Shown here in pieces: positions 9,403 to 17,191 of a stretch of DNA of 58,336 nucleotides (positions within the stretch are counted from its first letter, which is position 1; each line of letters opens with the position of its first letter). This stretch comes from Brumimicrobium sp964346075. GTDB lineage: Bacteria > Bacteroidota > Bacteroidia > Flavobacteriales_D > Crocinitomicaceae. A program made the translations under genes and the position numbers. The stretch covers positions 1-58,336 of the forward strand of contig CAYFTH010000001.1 of the NCBI GenBank assembly GCA_964346075.1. Reading direction: 5' to 3'. The notes under the pieces were generated by a model. That model was not told where the DNA came from. It did not search any database and worked only from the letters and a program-made list of their open reading frames with translations.

Positions 9403-9434
9403 GTCGGAGTTTAAAAGAGGCTCCGGTTTTTTTG
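9403..9434 (+). terminator. Terminator after dnaA
   Basis: CGGAG (9405-9409) pairs with CTCCG (9421-9425) across an 11-base loop and is followed by a run of seven T. It lies 25 bp after the dnaA stop. The stem is short, but position and T-run fit a rho-independent terminator. Confidence 0.65.
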
Positions 9435-9513
9435 TTTTCATCATTCCAGTCCGAAGCTGTGATTGCTGATCCGAGCGTAGGGAACCAGCATCCGAAATGG
9501 TAAAGTTTGAGCA

Positions 9514-9540
9514 TAAAAAAAGGGAAGCTTACACTTCCCT
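9514..9540 (-). terminator. Terminator downstream of fabI
   Basis: AGGGAAG (9521-9527) and CTTCCCT (9534-9540) form a perfect 7-bp stem with a six-base loop. Read leftward it is followed by seven T (plus-strand A at 9514-9520). It lies about 125 bp beyond the fabI stop and faces the dnaA terminator. Confidence 0.8.
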
Positions 9541-9665
9541 GATTATGGAGTTACACGATCTCAGATTTATCAAAATACCATTAGCGTTGTTTACCTGATC
9601 TCGATTTAAAAATAGTTTACTGACCGAAGTCAAGCAAAACAAACCAATTTAGTCGTACTAGTACT

Positions 9666-10487
9666 TTATTCATCTTCATTCCCAAAACGCTCAATAACTT
9701 GTTGCGTTACTCCTGTATGACTGAAACCTCCGTCGTGAAATAAATTCTGCATCGTTACATATTTCGTATAATCGGAGAACATTGAGATACAGTATGCTGC
9801 ACAAGCTTCTGCGGAAGCATTTCCCAGCGGGCTCATCTGATCACTGAAATTGATAAATTCATCAAATCCTTTAATTCCTTTTCCTGCCGTCGTAACTGTC
9901 GGAGATTGAGAAATTGTATTCACCCGAACTTTCTTCTTTATACCATAGTGATAACCAAAGCTGCGCGTAATTGATTCTAAAAGCGACTTAGCATCAGCCA
10001 TATCATTGTAGTCTGGAAAGATACGCTGTGCAGCGATATAGGTCATTGCCAACACAGAACCCCACTCGTTCAAGGCATCGTGCTTCATGGCAGTCGCTAA
10101 AACTTTGTGCAGGGATCCTGCTGATACGTCGAGTGTTTGGTTATAAAACTTGTAATTAATGTTCGTATAGTGCTTTCCTTTTCGAACATTTGGAGACATT
10201 CCAATCGAATGGAGAATAAAGTCTAATTTCCCACCCAGATGTTCCATTGAGGATTCGATGAGATTTTCAATATCCTCCTCACTAGTCGCATCCGCTGGAA
10301 TAACTTTACTGTTGGTCTTTTCTGCCAAATCGTTAATTTCCCCCATACGCATGGCTATTGGTGCATTTGTCAAAACAAACTCAGCACCTTCTTCTTTCGC
10401 CATTTCAGCAACTTTCCATGCTATTGACATGTCGTTGAGGGCTCCAAAAATAATCCCTTTTTTACCTTTTAATAAATTGTTTCCCAT
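9666..10487 (-). CDS. fabI: Enoyl-ACP reductase (NADH), FabI
   Basis: A short-chain dehydrogenase of 273 residues that catalyses the last reduction in each cycle of fatty acid elongation. It begins NLLKGKKGIIFGALNDMSIA, the FabI form of the NAD-binding loop. The active site reads TYIAAQRIFPDYNDMADAK, with the two Tyr nine residues apart and Lys six residues later, as in E. coli FabI. The open frame continues to 10838, but that stretch overlaps the divergent DUF2452 gene and its promoter. I start at the ATG at 10487, which has a TATTTTTG element just upstream. The only other fatty-acid genes nearby are fabG at 16357 and the FabZ domain at 53528. Confidence 0.95.
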   Translation of the reverse strand: MGNNLLKGKKGIIFGALNDMSIAWKVAEMAKEEGAEFVLTNAPIAMRMGEINDLAEKTNSKVIPADATSEEDIENLIESSMEHLGGKLDFILHSIGMSPNVRKGKHYTNINYKFYNQTLDVSAGSLHKVLATAMKHDALNEWGSVLAMTYIAAQRIFPDYNDMADAKSLLESITRSFGYHYGIKKKVRVNTISQSPTVTTAGKGIKGFDEFINFSDQMSPLGNASAEACAAYCISMFSDYTKYVTMQNLFHDGGFSHTGVTQQVIERFGNEDE

Positions 10488-10504
10488 TTCTATCGAATTT
10501 GGAA

Positions 10505-10512
10505 CAAAAATA
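10505..10512 (-). promoter_or_regulatory. fabI -7 promoter element
   Basis: Read leftward, TATTTTTG matches the Bacteroidota TAnnTTTG element exactly and ends 18 bp before the fabI start codon. I see no TTG at the expected -33 distance. The element supports choosing 10487 as the start. Confidence 0.45.
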
Positions 10513-10544
10513 GAATTAATATTGGAAATTCTTAAGGTATTTCG

Positions 10545-10576
10545 TTGAGGGAAACACAACCATTTCCTTATTTTCG
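10545..10576 (+). promoter_or_regulatory. Candidate promoter of the DUF2452 gene
   Basis: TTG (10545-10547), a 21-bp spacer and TATTTTCG (10569-10576, one mismatch to TAnnTTTG) form a plausible promoter 28 bp before the ATG at 10605. It diverges from the fabI element 33 bp to the left. Confidence 0.45.
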
Positions 10577-10604
10577 TGTTGTAGAAAGGTAGAAAACATA
10601 TACT

Positions 10605-11099
10605 ATGGCCAAAGAAAACGAGCAAAACGCTAATAAGAAGAAAAATGAAAAGGTTGATTTTCAAAACCCCATTGATCCGGATAAAATAACTGAAACCCCC
10701 CATAACCTGCCATACGCTCACAATACAGGAAGCGCTGTTGTCAAACCAGAGGATGAAGGTAAGCTCAAAGGTAGAGCAATGAATGCTATGGAACATCAAA
10801 CTGACATGCAGCTCGATCAACTCTACAAACAAATGCAACTACTTGCAGATCAAGCGAAGGGCCTACAACAGAGAAAACAAATTTCTGAAAAAATCTACGA
10901 CGCTGAAATGCGTTTTGAACCCTTAATTAACCATACCTACCACCTCTACTTAAAAGAAGGTGAGAAATATCTACTTTCGCTCATCGCTCCCGAACAATGG
11001 GGTAGATCGGGAGACCAATTTGAATTTATTGCTACTGTTCGATTACTTGCTGATCATACGTGGGATATCATTGAAAAATCTGAGCAAGCCGATTTATAA
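10605..11099 (+). CDS. DUF2452 domain protein
   Basis: The protein has 164 residues, no signal peptide and no membrane segment. A lysine- and asparagine-rich start leads into the DUF2452 core: GRAMNAMEHQTDMQLDQLYK, a helical segment through LLADQAKGLQQRKQ, then the conserved FEPLINHTYHLYL and the tryptophan-containing APEQW. The family occurs in Bacteroidota and has no known function. The long amphipathic helix could mediate self-association. The last six bases overlap the end of the convergent beta-barrel gene: the leucine codon TTA before this stop is that gene's stop on the other strand. Confidence 0.85.
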   Translation: MAKENEQNANKKKNEKVDFQNPIDPDKITETPHNLPYAHNTGSAVVKPEDEGKLKGRAMNAMEHQTDMQLDQLYKQMQLLADQAKGLQQRKQISEKIYDAEMRFEPLINHTYHLYLKEGEKYLLSLIAPEQWGRSGDQFEFIATVRLLADHTWDIIEKSEQADL

Positions 11100-13184
11100 T
11101 CTTATGCGCAACTGAGCTCCTACCTCGCTGCGTACATTTCCCTGAATGGTCTCCGATCCGGAACTGAGTGAGCCTTCTCCGTCGAAAACAAAAGCAGCAT
11201 AGCGTAACCAGAGATCGCATTTTCCATTCATAAAAGTATAGCGTACCATCGCGTATCCGCGGCTTCCCTGTCCAAAATAGACAGGAATACTAAAAACATT
11301 CTGCAAATTATATTCGTAGGAATAAATCCTCACATCATAGCTTTCCGTATCGAAAATGGCATATCTGAAGGTGAATTCCAGTGGAAAACCTTTACTGCGG
11401 TAAAGTAAATCCTGACTCACAGAAAATCCGTCCTGGAACCCCATACTTTCACGAAAATCGGTAACATAATCAACTCTTGACTTCAATTGCCAGCCTCCTT
11501 GTAACTTAAACCTACCACTTAAACGATACGTTCGCTGTGTATAAGTTTCCACTGGTCGAATATTCGTATCATAATCCCGGCTATTTTGCATTTTTTGTTG
11601 TTCACGCACTCTCAAAAACAATTCAAGGTCTGTTCTCGGGCGATATTTGAGTTGTCCAAGAATCTCATGCCCTTCACTTGGTGCATCCACGCGAAAACGC
11701 AACCAGGGAGAAGAAAAGAAATCCACATAAGTATTAAGGCTCCAACTGTCAGAGAGGTCGAATTGCCCACCTAAATAAAATCCTTGTTCATTAATTGGAC
11801 GACTCGACTCACCAAACGCTCTGGCGTAAAACGCATGGTAATCTTTGGGGTAGTTCCTGTACATAGCACTTAACGAAGCACTTTTACTCAATGCAACAGA
11901 AGCACCTTGTAAAACAGCGACAGCATTCGAAGAACGACTTTGCGCCACTTCACCGAAAATACTGAGGTTCCGATAAATATAAGAGTAATCGGCACTGATA
12001 TTTGTCAACTCGTCCCCACCAAACTCGTACTTATTTACCAACCGATCGGCACGAGCATAAGGCAAGTCAAATCGCTGCGTAATCGCCGATACTCCAACCT
12101 GAAAACCGCGATATTCATATTTCAAATTACTACCTAAAACCGTTTCCTGAAGGCTGTTTTTCCGCTCAAGCTCTGAGGTCGTTCGATGGAACCCAGAAAG
12201 ATTAATAGAAGAAGCCATCCGAGCCTCTGCGCCGCTCTCTAAAGTATCCACAACCTGCAAGGAGCCATCTACACCTTTCCGCGATGCCCATGTGGTTAAC
12301 GAGAGCCCTTTCCATCCTAACTCTACACCTCCTCCACGCATGAATCGCGTTTCATCAACAGATGCGTAAGGGCGCAGTCCTCTCGCATTTTTGCGTAAAT
12401 TCGTGGCATCAACTGTCTTGTTGAAGGCATAACCCGTCCAAAATGCCAAAGCTTGTCCCAGTTCTACTTGAAAATCTCCTACAGCAACTTTTCGAAGAAA
12501 TTTACTGTCGTTACTGTAATAAGCATGGCCACTATAAAAATCAAAACCTTGTGGTTGTGTTTTTCCAAAAAGTTGTTCTCCCGCATCTTTTTCCATCGTT
12601 ATGCCAATACTTAGGTCCTTCTTATGCGTGTAACGAATCCGTGAATACACTTTATCTGGACTTCCCCAGTAGTAAGAATTGCTCTCTTCTTTTTCTTCAT
12701 CACTAACCTCCTCATACCCTCTCTTTTCTTCTAAAACTCTTTGGTAACGAAAATAAGCTTCCAACTTCCCGTCTTTTACGTATTCGAGCCAATCCCGTTC
12801 TTTTTCTTCCTCAAGCGGAGCTACAACAACGAAAGGAAGCACGTTTTCCAAAGTCGGTATATCCCAATACTTTAAATCAGTAAGTTCATAAACGGTTGAA
12901 AATCCGTCACGCTTTTCACGCTCCTCAATGAGCTCGTTGATTTGAAAATCTGAAAGCAGACGCAATTCTTGTAAATCATCGCGGGAGGCATCATTCAGGT
13001 TCATTGGATGGTCGTAATAGTAATAGAGCAAATCGAAAACATCTTCTAACGAAATATTCTCTGCTTCCAATTCCTCAGCGATAAACTCAATACGTTGCTG
13101 TATGACATCATTTTTCTTTTGCGTCAAACCAGTAAAAGGTAAGAAGAACAAAAAAATAACTCCTATGTGGCGAAGTGTAATCAT
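11094..13184 (-). CDS. Outer-membrane beta-barrel protein with N-terminal helix-hairpin-helix repeats
   Basis: The 696-residue product begins with a signal peptide (MITLRHIGVIFLFFLPFTGL). Two ComEA-like helix-hairpin-helix units follow (about residues 55-120), visible in PMNLNDASRDDLQELRLLSD and FSTVYELTDLKYWDIPTLEN. The remaining about 560 residues are alternating polar/aromatic strands typical of an outer-membrane barrel. Helix-hairpin-helix motifs usually contact DNA or mediate packing; why a barrel carries them is not known, though this architecture recurs in Bacteroidota. Its ATG overlaps the stop of the upstream PorV/PorQ-like gene by 4 bp, so the two are translationally coupled. A role in secretion or DNA uptake would be inference. 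Confidence 0.8.
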   Translation of the reverse strand: MITLRHIGVIFLFFLPFTGLTQKKNDVIQQRIEFIAEELEAENISLEDVFDLLYYYYDHPMNLNDASRDDLQELRLLSDFQINELIEEREKRDGFSTVYELTDLKYWDIPTLENVLPFVVVAPLEEEKERDWLEYVKDGKLEAYFRYQRVLEEKRGYEEVSDEEKEESNSYYWGSPDKVYSRIRYTHKKDLSIGITMEKDAGEQLFGKTQPQGFDFYSGHAYYSNDSKFLRKVAVGDFQVELGQALAFWTGYAFNKTVDATNLRKNARGLRPYASVDETRFMRGGGVELGWKGLSLTTWASRKGVDGSLQVVDTLESGAEARMASSINLSGFHRTTSELERKNSLQETVLGSNLKYEYRGFQVGVSAITQRFDLPYARADRLVNKYEFGGDELTNISADYSYIYRNLSIFGEVAQSRSSNAVAVLQGASVALSKSASLSAMYRNYPKDYHAFYARAFGESSRPINEQGFYLGGQFDLSDSWSLNTYVDFFSSPWLRFRVDAPSEGHEILGQLKYRPRTDLELFLRVREQQKMQNSRDYDTNIRPVETYTQRTYRLSGRFKLQGGWQLKSRVDYVTDFRESMGFQDGFSVSQDLLYRSKGFPLEFTFRYAIFDTESYDVRIYSYEYNLQNVFSIPVYFGQGSRGYAMVRYTFMNGKCDLWLRYAAFVFDGEGSLSSGSETIQGNVRSEVGAQLRIRL

Positions 13185-14014
13185 TCTTTCTTTGGGTTGT
13201 AAAAATCAAAGGTCAATCCTGCAGACGGAGTCCAACCCAGTAATTGATTGAATTGTGTTCCCAGGTCAATTTGTAATTTATCAAATGACCACCCTAGTCC
13301 AAAACCAAGTTCCATCGGCGCACTTTGAACACCACAGCGCAAATATAAAGATTCTACTGATTTTGGGTGATATTCTAATCCGCCTCGAACGCGGGCATTC
13401 CGTCCTACTTCCTGAGATACTTCCATCGCGAGAAGTAGGTCCTCTATAATCCGATAATTCGCACCGAGTCGGACAAGTGTGGTGAATCGATCATCCTGAA
13501 ACTCCGATAGTTTCGCCCTCCCCAAATTCATCACTGAAAAGCCGATTTGAACGCTTTTATTAATGCGGGCTAGCAAGCCAAACTCACCTGTCACGGTATG
13601 CTTGATGCCGTAAGTTGGATCTAACCTTAAACTTAAGTAGTTCATTTGGACACCGGCAGCAATCTGATCAGTAAGACGCATACTGTATCCAGCTCCAATT
13701 CGATTCGTCCGAAAATGTTCATAGCCATAAAATTGACCTCCTAAAGAAACGACTCCTCGTTTTAGTGGTTGTGCTATAGCAAAACTCTGTTGTTGCAATT
13801 CTTTAAGCATATACCTGCTTTCATAGGCTATCCCAGCAGTTCCCTTCTTTAAAAACCCTAAAGCTCCGGGGTTATGATGGAAACTGTAAGCATCTACAAA
13901 CGTCACTGACGCATGTCCCATCGAAGATGAACGGACGCCCTGTGGCAACCAACCTTGCGCATTCAGAGCTCCAGTAAATAAAACTGAACAAAAAATAAGT
14001 AGCGTGCGATACAT
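13181..14014 (-). CDS. PorV/PorQ-like outer-membrane beta-barrel protein
   Basis: I place the start at the internal ATG at 14014, which gives a clean signal peptide (MYRTLLIFCSVLFTGALNAQ) and 277 residues; the longer frame adds 11 implausible residues. The mature N-terminus GVRSSSMGHASV and the NPGALGF loop are the pattern of the PorV/PorQ branch of FadL-like barrels, which are 14-stranded in PorV. Some members shuttle type IX secretion cargo, others are of unknown use. This copy is short and is paired with a helix-hairpin-helix barrel rather than PorU or PorZ, so I do not equate it with PorV. Confidence 0.75.
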   Translation of the reverse strand: MYRTLLIFCSVLFTGALNAQGWLPQGVRSSSMGHASVTFVDAYSFHHNPGALGFLKKGTAGIAYESRYMLKELQQQSFAIAQPLKRGVVSLGGQFYGYEHFRTNRIGAGYSMRLTDQIAAGVQMNYLSLRLDPTYGIKHTVTGEFGLLARINKSVQIGFSVMNLGRAKLSEFQDDRFTTLVRLGANYRIIEDLLLAMEVSQEVGRNARVRGGLEYHPKSVESLYLRCGVQSAPMELGFGLGWSFDKLQIDLGTQFNQLLGWTPSAGLTFDFYNPKKE

Positions 14015-14091
14015 ACAACAAAAATAAAATAAGCTGGCATTTCTCAATCCCTTATGATGTTAATTTTACATTACGATAATTGAATCTTCCC

Positions 14092-14838
14092 TTATCGATA
14101 CAGCGAGTAATCAATCTCATGAAGAAACAGACCGTGTCCCGGTACAGAAACGCCAGCAGCACCACGATCTTTCTTTTTTATTATAGTCTCAACGTTTTCA
14201 GGGGGTAACTTACCTTGTCCTACATCAATCAGGGTACCTACTACAGCGCGTACCATATTTCGCAAAAAACGGTTGGCTTTGATTTCAAACTGAAAACGAT
14301 CGTCCCGCGTTGTCCATGATGCGCGTTGGACCGTACAGATATTCGTTCGAACATCAGTATGTAGTTTAGAAAATGAAGTAAAGTCCTTTTTTCCGATTAA
14401 GTGTTGCGCACCTTCATTCATAGCTTCGAGGTCGAGCGGTTGTGAAAAATACCAACTGTAAAAACGATCAAACGGATATTTACGGGGCTGAATAAAATAT
14501 TGATACGTTCGCGCAGTAGCATCGAAGCGCGCGTGAAAGTCATGCTGAACAATGCGTGCATCATAGATCACAAGATCAACAGGCAGCATTTTATTCAGTT
14601 TGTATACGAGCTGATGCTCAGACATCCGTTCTGGTAAATCGACGTGAAAGAAATACTGGCTGGCGTGCACCCCGGCATCCGTACGACCACAACCTACTAT
14701 CTCCACAGGTTCATTTCCAAATAAGCGCGATAGTTGCTTTGTGAGTTCACCTTGAATTGTAGATACACCCGGCTGCACTTGCCAACCAGCATAATGTGTA
14801 CCGTCATAGGCCATCTCAAAAAGGTATCGCTGTATCAT
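14092..14838 (-). CDS. truA: tRNA pseudouridine(38-40) synthase TruA
   Basis: The protein (248 residues) opens with the TruA start RYLFEMAYDGTHYAGWQVQP and contains the catalytic motif GCGRTDAGVHA, whose Asp attacks the uridine. The C-terminal NRFLRNMVRAVVGTLIDVG completes the family pattern. TruA modifies uridines 38-40 in the anticodon arm of many tRNAs in the cytosol. The gene lies 78 bp upstream of the barrel pair, in the same direction, with no terminator seen between them. Confidence 0.96.
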   Translation of the reverse strand: MIQRYLFEMAYDGTHYAGWQVQPGVSTIQGELTKQLSRLFGNEPVEIVGCGRTDAGVHASQYFFHVDLPERMSEHQLVYKLNKMLPVDLVIYDARIVQHDFHARFDATARTYQYFIQPRKYPFDRFYSWYFSQPLDLEAMNEGAQHLIGKKDFTSFSKLHTDVRTNICTVQRASWTTRDDRFQFEIKANRFLRNMVRAVVGTLIDVGQGKLPPENVETIIKKKDRGAAGVSVPGHGLFLHEIDYSLYR

Positions 14839-14899
14839 GCAACAAATTTATATAAAAAAGCGGGGCAACATTGAATAAGACCGCGTGAACGCAATTTTT

Positions 14900-15577
14900 T
14901 CAGGAACCTCCTCCTGCAAAGAGAAATTTGTTAGGTGTGACCAGATTCGTCTTTACGGCGTACATGACAATCCCGGCGGTATTTTTTGTACCCAGTTTCC
15001 CCATAATATTCTTCCGATGAGTAGTGACGGTATGTGGGCTCAGGTGCAATAATTCGGCAATCTGTGCATTCGTGTTACCTTCGGCAATGTATTTGATGAT
15101 TTCCATTTCCCGTTCACTCAGTAAAACTGGCTCACAAGAAAATTCATCAACATTCAAATCGTCCACATTGATCGCAGCACGCTGAATAGATTCCAGTATT
15201 TGACCACAAAAAAACTTCTTCCCGGCTCCAGTTTCTTTAATGGAAGAAAGAATTTCAGGAATATCGCAATCCTTTTTTACATAACTCATAACGCCAGATC
15301 GCAGTGCTTCAACAATTACAGATGGATTTTGCTCGGGTGTTATAGCTACAAACTTCACATGCTTATGTTTTGCTAGCAATTGCGGAATAACATCAATAGA
15401 AAACCCTGGAGCAGTATAATCTATTAACACTAAATCAGTCTCAAAATTCTGAAGTTGCTCAATGAGTTCTTCATCGCAGGTCACTTCACCAACGATTTCG
15501 TTAAAATGATCGGCAGCGAGAATCGCCCTCAAACCTACCCTAACGATATCATTACTATCTGCGATTATAACTTTCAT
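14900..15577 (-). CDS. NarL/FixJ-family response regulator
   Basis: A receiver domain (residues 1-120) has the acidic pocket ADSND, the phosphoacceptor Asp in LVLIDYTAPG and the conserved Lys in YVKKDCD, so it should be phosphorylatable. A LuxR-type helix-turn-helix follows: LSEREMEIIKYIAEGNTNAQ, then SPHTVTTHRKNIMGKLG. The protein has 225 residues. No sensor kinase is adjacent, so it is an orphan regulator here and its targets cannot be read from the sequence. The C-terminal 15 residues are unusual only in ending GGGS. Confidence 0.9.
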   Translation of the reverse strand: MKVIIADSNDIVRVGLRAILAADHFNEIVGEVTCDEELIEQLQNFETDLVLIDYTAPGFSIDVIPQLLAKHKHVKFVAITPEQNPSVIVEALRSGVMSYVKKDCDIPEILSSIKETGAGKKFFCGQILESIQRAAINVDDLNVDEFSCEPVLLSEREMEIIKYIAEGNTNAQIAELLHLSPHTVTTHRKNIMGKLGTKNTAGIVMYAVKTNLVTPNKFLFAGGGS

Positions 15578-15721
15578 TATTGCAAATATACATTAAAAAA
15601 TACTTTTACTTAGAATGATTTTAAATAAAGAAATTAACAATGCTTGTTCATTCCTTCTTACGTTTCATTAATTATCGACATTTTAGAGTCAATCCATAAG
15701 CAGTTCAGGAAAAATTTAAAT

Positions 15722-15750
15722 AAAAAAAGCCGCTTGTTTTCACAAGCGGC
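15722..15750 (-). terminator. Terminator of the cold-shock gene
   Basis: GCCGCTTG (15729-15736) pairs perfectly with CAAGCGGC (15743-15750) around a six-base loop. Read leftward it runs into seven T. It starts 27 bp after the cold-shock stop codon. Confidence 0.92.
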
Positions 15751-15776
15751 AATAGGTAACAAAAACGATATTTTTA

Positions 15777-15974
15777 TTAACCGAGAACTTTTACGTTCAC
15801 AGCATTCAACCCTTTTCTTCCTTGTTCTACATCGTATTCTACTTTGTCGTCTTCACGAACTTCATCCAATAATCCATTTGCGTGAACAAATACATCATTT
15901 CCTGATTCTTCTTCCGGTACGATAAAACCGAATCCTTTCTCTGTGTTAAAAAACTTAACTGTTCCTTGTGGCAT
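15777..15974 (-). CDS. Cold-shock protein (CspA family)
   Basis: A single cold-shock domain of 65 residues. It has MPQGTVKFFNTEKGFGFI (RNP1 is KGFGFI) and VFVHANGL at the RNP2 position, ending in the usual NVKVLG. These small OB-fold proteins bind single-stranded RNA and DNA and melt RNA structure at low temperature or in growth. The acidic insert EEESGNDV is typical of Bacteroidota copies. It is monocistronic with its own strong terminator. A TAGGTTTA about 60 bp upstream of the start may be its -7 element. Confidence 0.96.
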   Translation of the reverse strand: MPQGTVKFFNTEKGFGFIVPEEESGNDVFVHANGLLDEVREDDKVEYDVEQGRKGLNAVNVKVLG

Positions 15975-16106
15975 AAAATATAAATATTAAAAATAAAGGA
16001 CGAAGGTACTTCCGAAAGTCGGGTAAACCTAATAATTTGTAAAATAATTTTCATTTTTATTGACAGAGACTCCGGAATGCATTGATTTTAATGGGATACA
16101 GAGCAC

Positions 16107-16130
16107 AAAAAAAAGAGGCCGAAGCCTCTT
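16107..16130 (-). terminator. Terminator of the 49-residue gene
   Basis: AAGAGGC and GCCTCTT (16113-16130) close a four-base loop that reads TTCG leftward, followed by a run of T (plus-strand A at 16107-16114). It begins 6 bp after the small gene's stop codon, which supports that gene being real. Confidence 0.85.
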
Positions 16131-16135
16131 TTAGA

Positions 16136-16285
16136 TTAGTTTAAGTGAACTAAAAAGGAATCTTTTCGGTTTTTCTTTACCTCCAAGCTCCTGGAGTAGT
16201 TCAAGATTTGATAAATACTGTTTTTTGATGGCCCCTTTTTAGACTCCTGAGCCGCAGGAGATTTAGTCGAATAATGATTTGCCAT
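16136..16285 (-). CDS. Small conserved-looking protein, 49 residues
   Basis: The frame starts at ATG 16285 and encodes a basic 49-residue protein: MANHYSTKSP at the N-terminus, SIYQILNYSRSLEVKK in the middle and FLVHLN at the end. I recall short proteins of this pattern (a serine/lysine-rich start, then ILNYS.SLEVKK and a final LN) from other Flavobacteriia, but have no function for them. Support for a real gene comes from the terminator 6 bp after the stop and from the 350-bp space that is otherwise empty. It has no signal peptide or membrane segment. Confidence 0.7.
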   Translation of the reverse strand: MANHYSTKSPAAQESKKGPSKNSIYQILNYSRSLEVKKNRKDSFLVHLN

Positions 16286-16356
16286 AAGCGAATATTTAAT
16301 TGTTTAAAATAGAAACGCATTTTCAAATCAATTATTTTATCGCTTGCCATAAATTT

Positions 16357-17103
16357 CTAGGTGAGCATTCCTCCGCACACTTGAAGTGTCTGACCTGTCA
16401 CGTAATTCGATAAATTAGACCCCAAATATATCACAGCATTTGCTACATCTTCAGGCTTCCCCCCACGTTTCAGCGGAATAGAATTTCTCCATTCCTGCAC
16501 AACTTTTTCATCCAGTTGTTCGGTCATCTCTGTTTCGATAAATCCGGGAGCAATAGCATTACAGCGAATATTGCGGGATCCCAACTCCTGGGCAACGGAT
16601 TTTGTAAATCCGATCATTCCGGCTTTTGAAGCTGCATAGTTGGCTTGTCCGGCGTTCCCTGACACCCCAACGACTGAAGACATATTGATAATAGAGCCTT
16701 TGCGCGCTTTCAACATCGGACGCTGAACAGCTTTTGTCAAGTTAAATGCAGATTTCAAGTTGGTATTGATCACTTCATCCCACATCTCCTCCGTCATACG
16801 CATTAACAAATTATCGCGTGTTATCCCGGCATTATTTACAAGAACATCTATGGTACCAAATACATCCATAACTGATTTTACCAGCTCTTGCGCCGCATCA
16901 AAATCAGCCGCATTGGATTTGAAGCCTTTCACCTCTCCTCCGCCTTTACTCAATTCATCTTCTAGCGCTTTTGCTTTCTCGTCTGATGACAGATAGGTGA
17001 AAGCCACTTTAGCTCCTTCGGCTATACATCGTTCGGCTATCGCCTTACCAATTCCTCTTGAGGCTCCTGTTATTAATACAACTTGATCGGTTAATAATTT
17101 CAT
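16357..17103 (-). CDS. fabG: 3-oxoacyl-ACP reductase FabG
   Basis: A classical short-chain dehydrogenase of 248 residues with the Rossmann motif TGASRGIG, the NNAG motif, and the catalytic Ser-Tyr-Lys in SSVVGVSGNAGQANYAASKAG. The end GQTLQVCGGM matches FabG (usually GQTLHVNGGM). It reduces 3-oxoacyl-ACP with NADPH in fatty acid elongation. Other SDR enzymes share these motifs, but the whole-length pattern (NLKSAFNLTKA, FIETEMTEQL) favours FabG. It appears to be transcribed alone from a TAGTTTTG element just upstream. Confidence 0.93.
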   Translation of the reverse strand: MKLLTDQVVLITGASRGIGKAIAERCIAEGAKVAFTYLSSDEKAKALEDELSKGGGEVKGFKSNAADFDAAQELVKSVMDVFGTIDVLVNNAGITRDNLLMRMTEEMWDEVINTNLKSAFNLTKAVQRPMLKARKGSIINMSSVVGVSGNAGQANYAASKAGMIGFTKSVAQELGSRNIRCNAIAPGFIETEMTEQLDEKVVQEWRNSIPLKRGGKPEDVANAVIYLGSNLSNYVTGQTLQVCGGMLT

Positions 17104-17122
17104 ACTACTTTTCTTTTAAACA

Positions 17123-17130
17123 CAAAACTA
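17123..17130 (-). promoter_or_regulatory. fabG -7 promoter element
   Basis: Read leftward this is TAGTTTTG, an exact TAnnTTTG match ending 20 bp before the fabG ATG. No TTG is found at the -33 distance. Confidence 0.4.
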
Positions 17131-17191
17131 AACATTTTTTAATCACTAATAAGACGCTTACACTTCGTCCACAACAATTACTGAAATGGTT

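Noticed and set aside
10488..10838. N-terminal extension of FabI
   Set aside because: The open frame overlaps the divergent DUF2452 gene and its promoter and adds residues not found in FabI; the internal ATG at 10487 gives the normal length.
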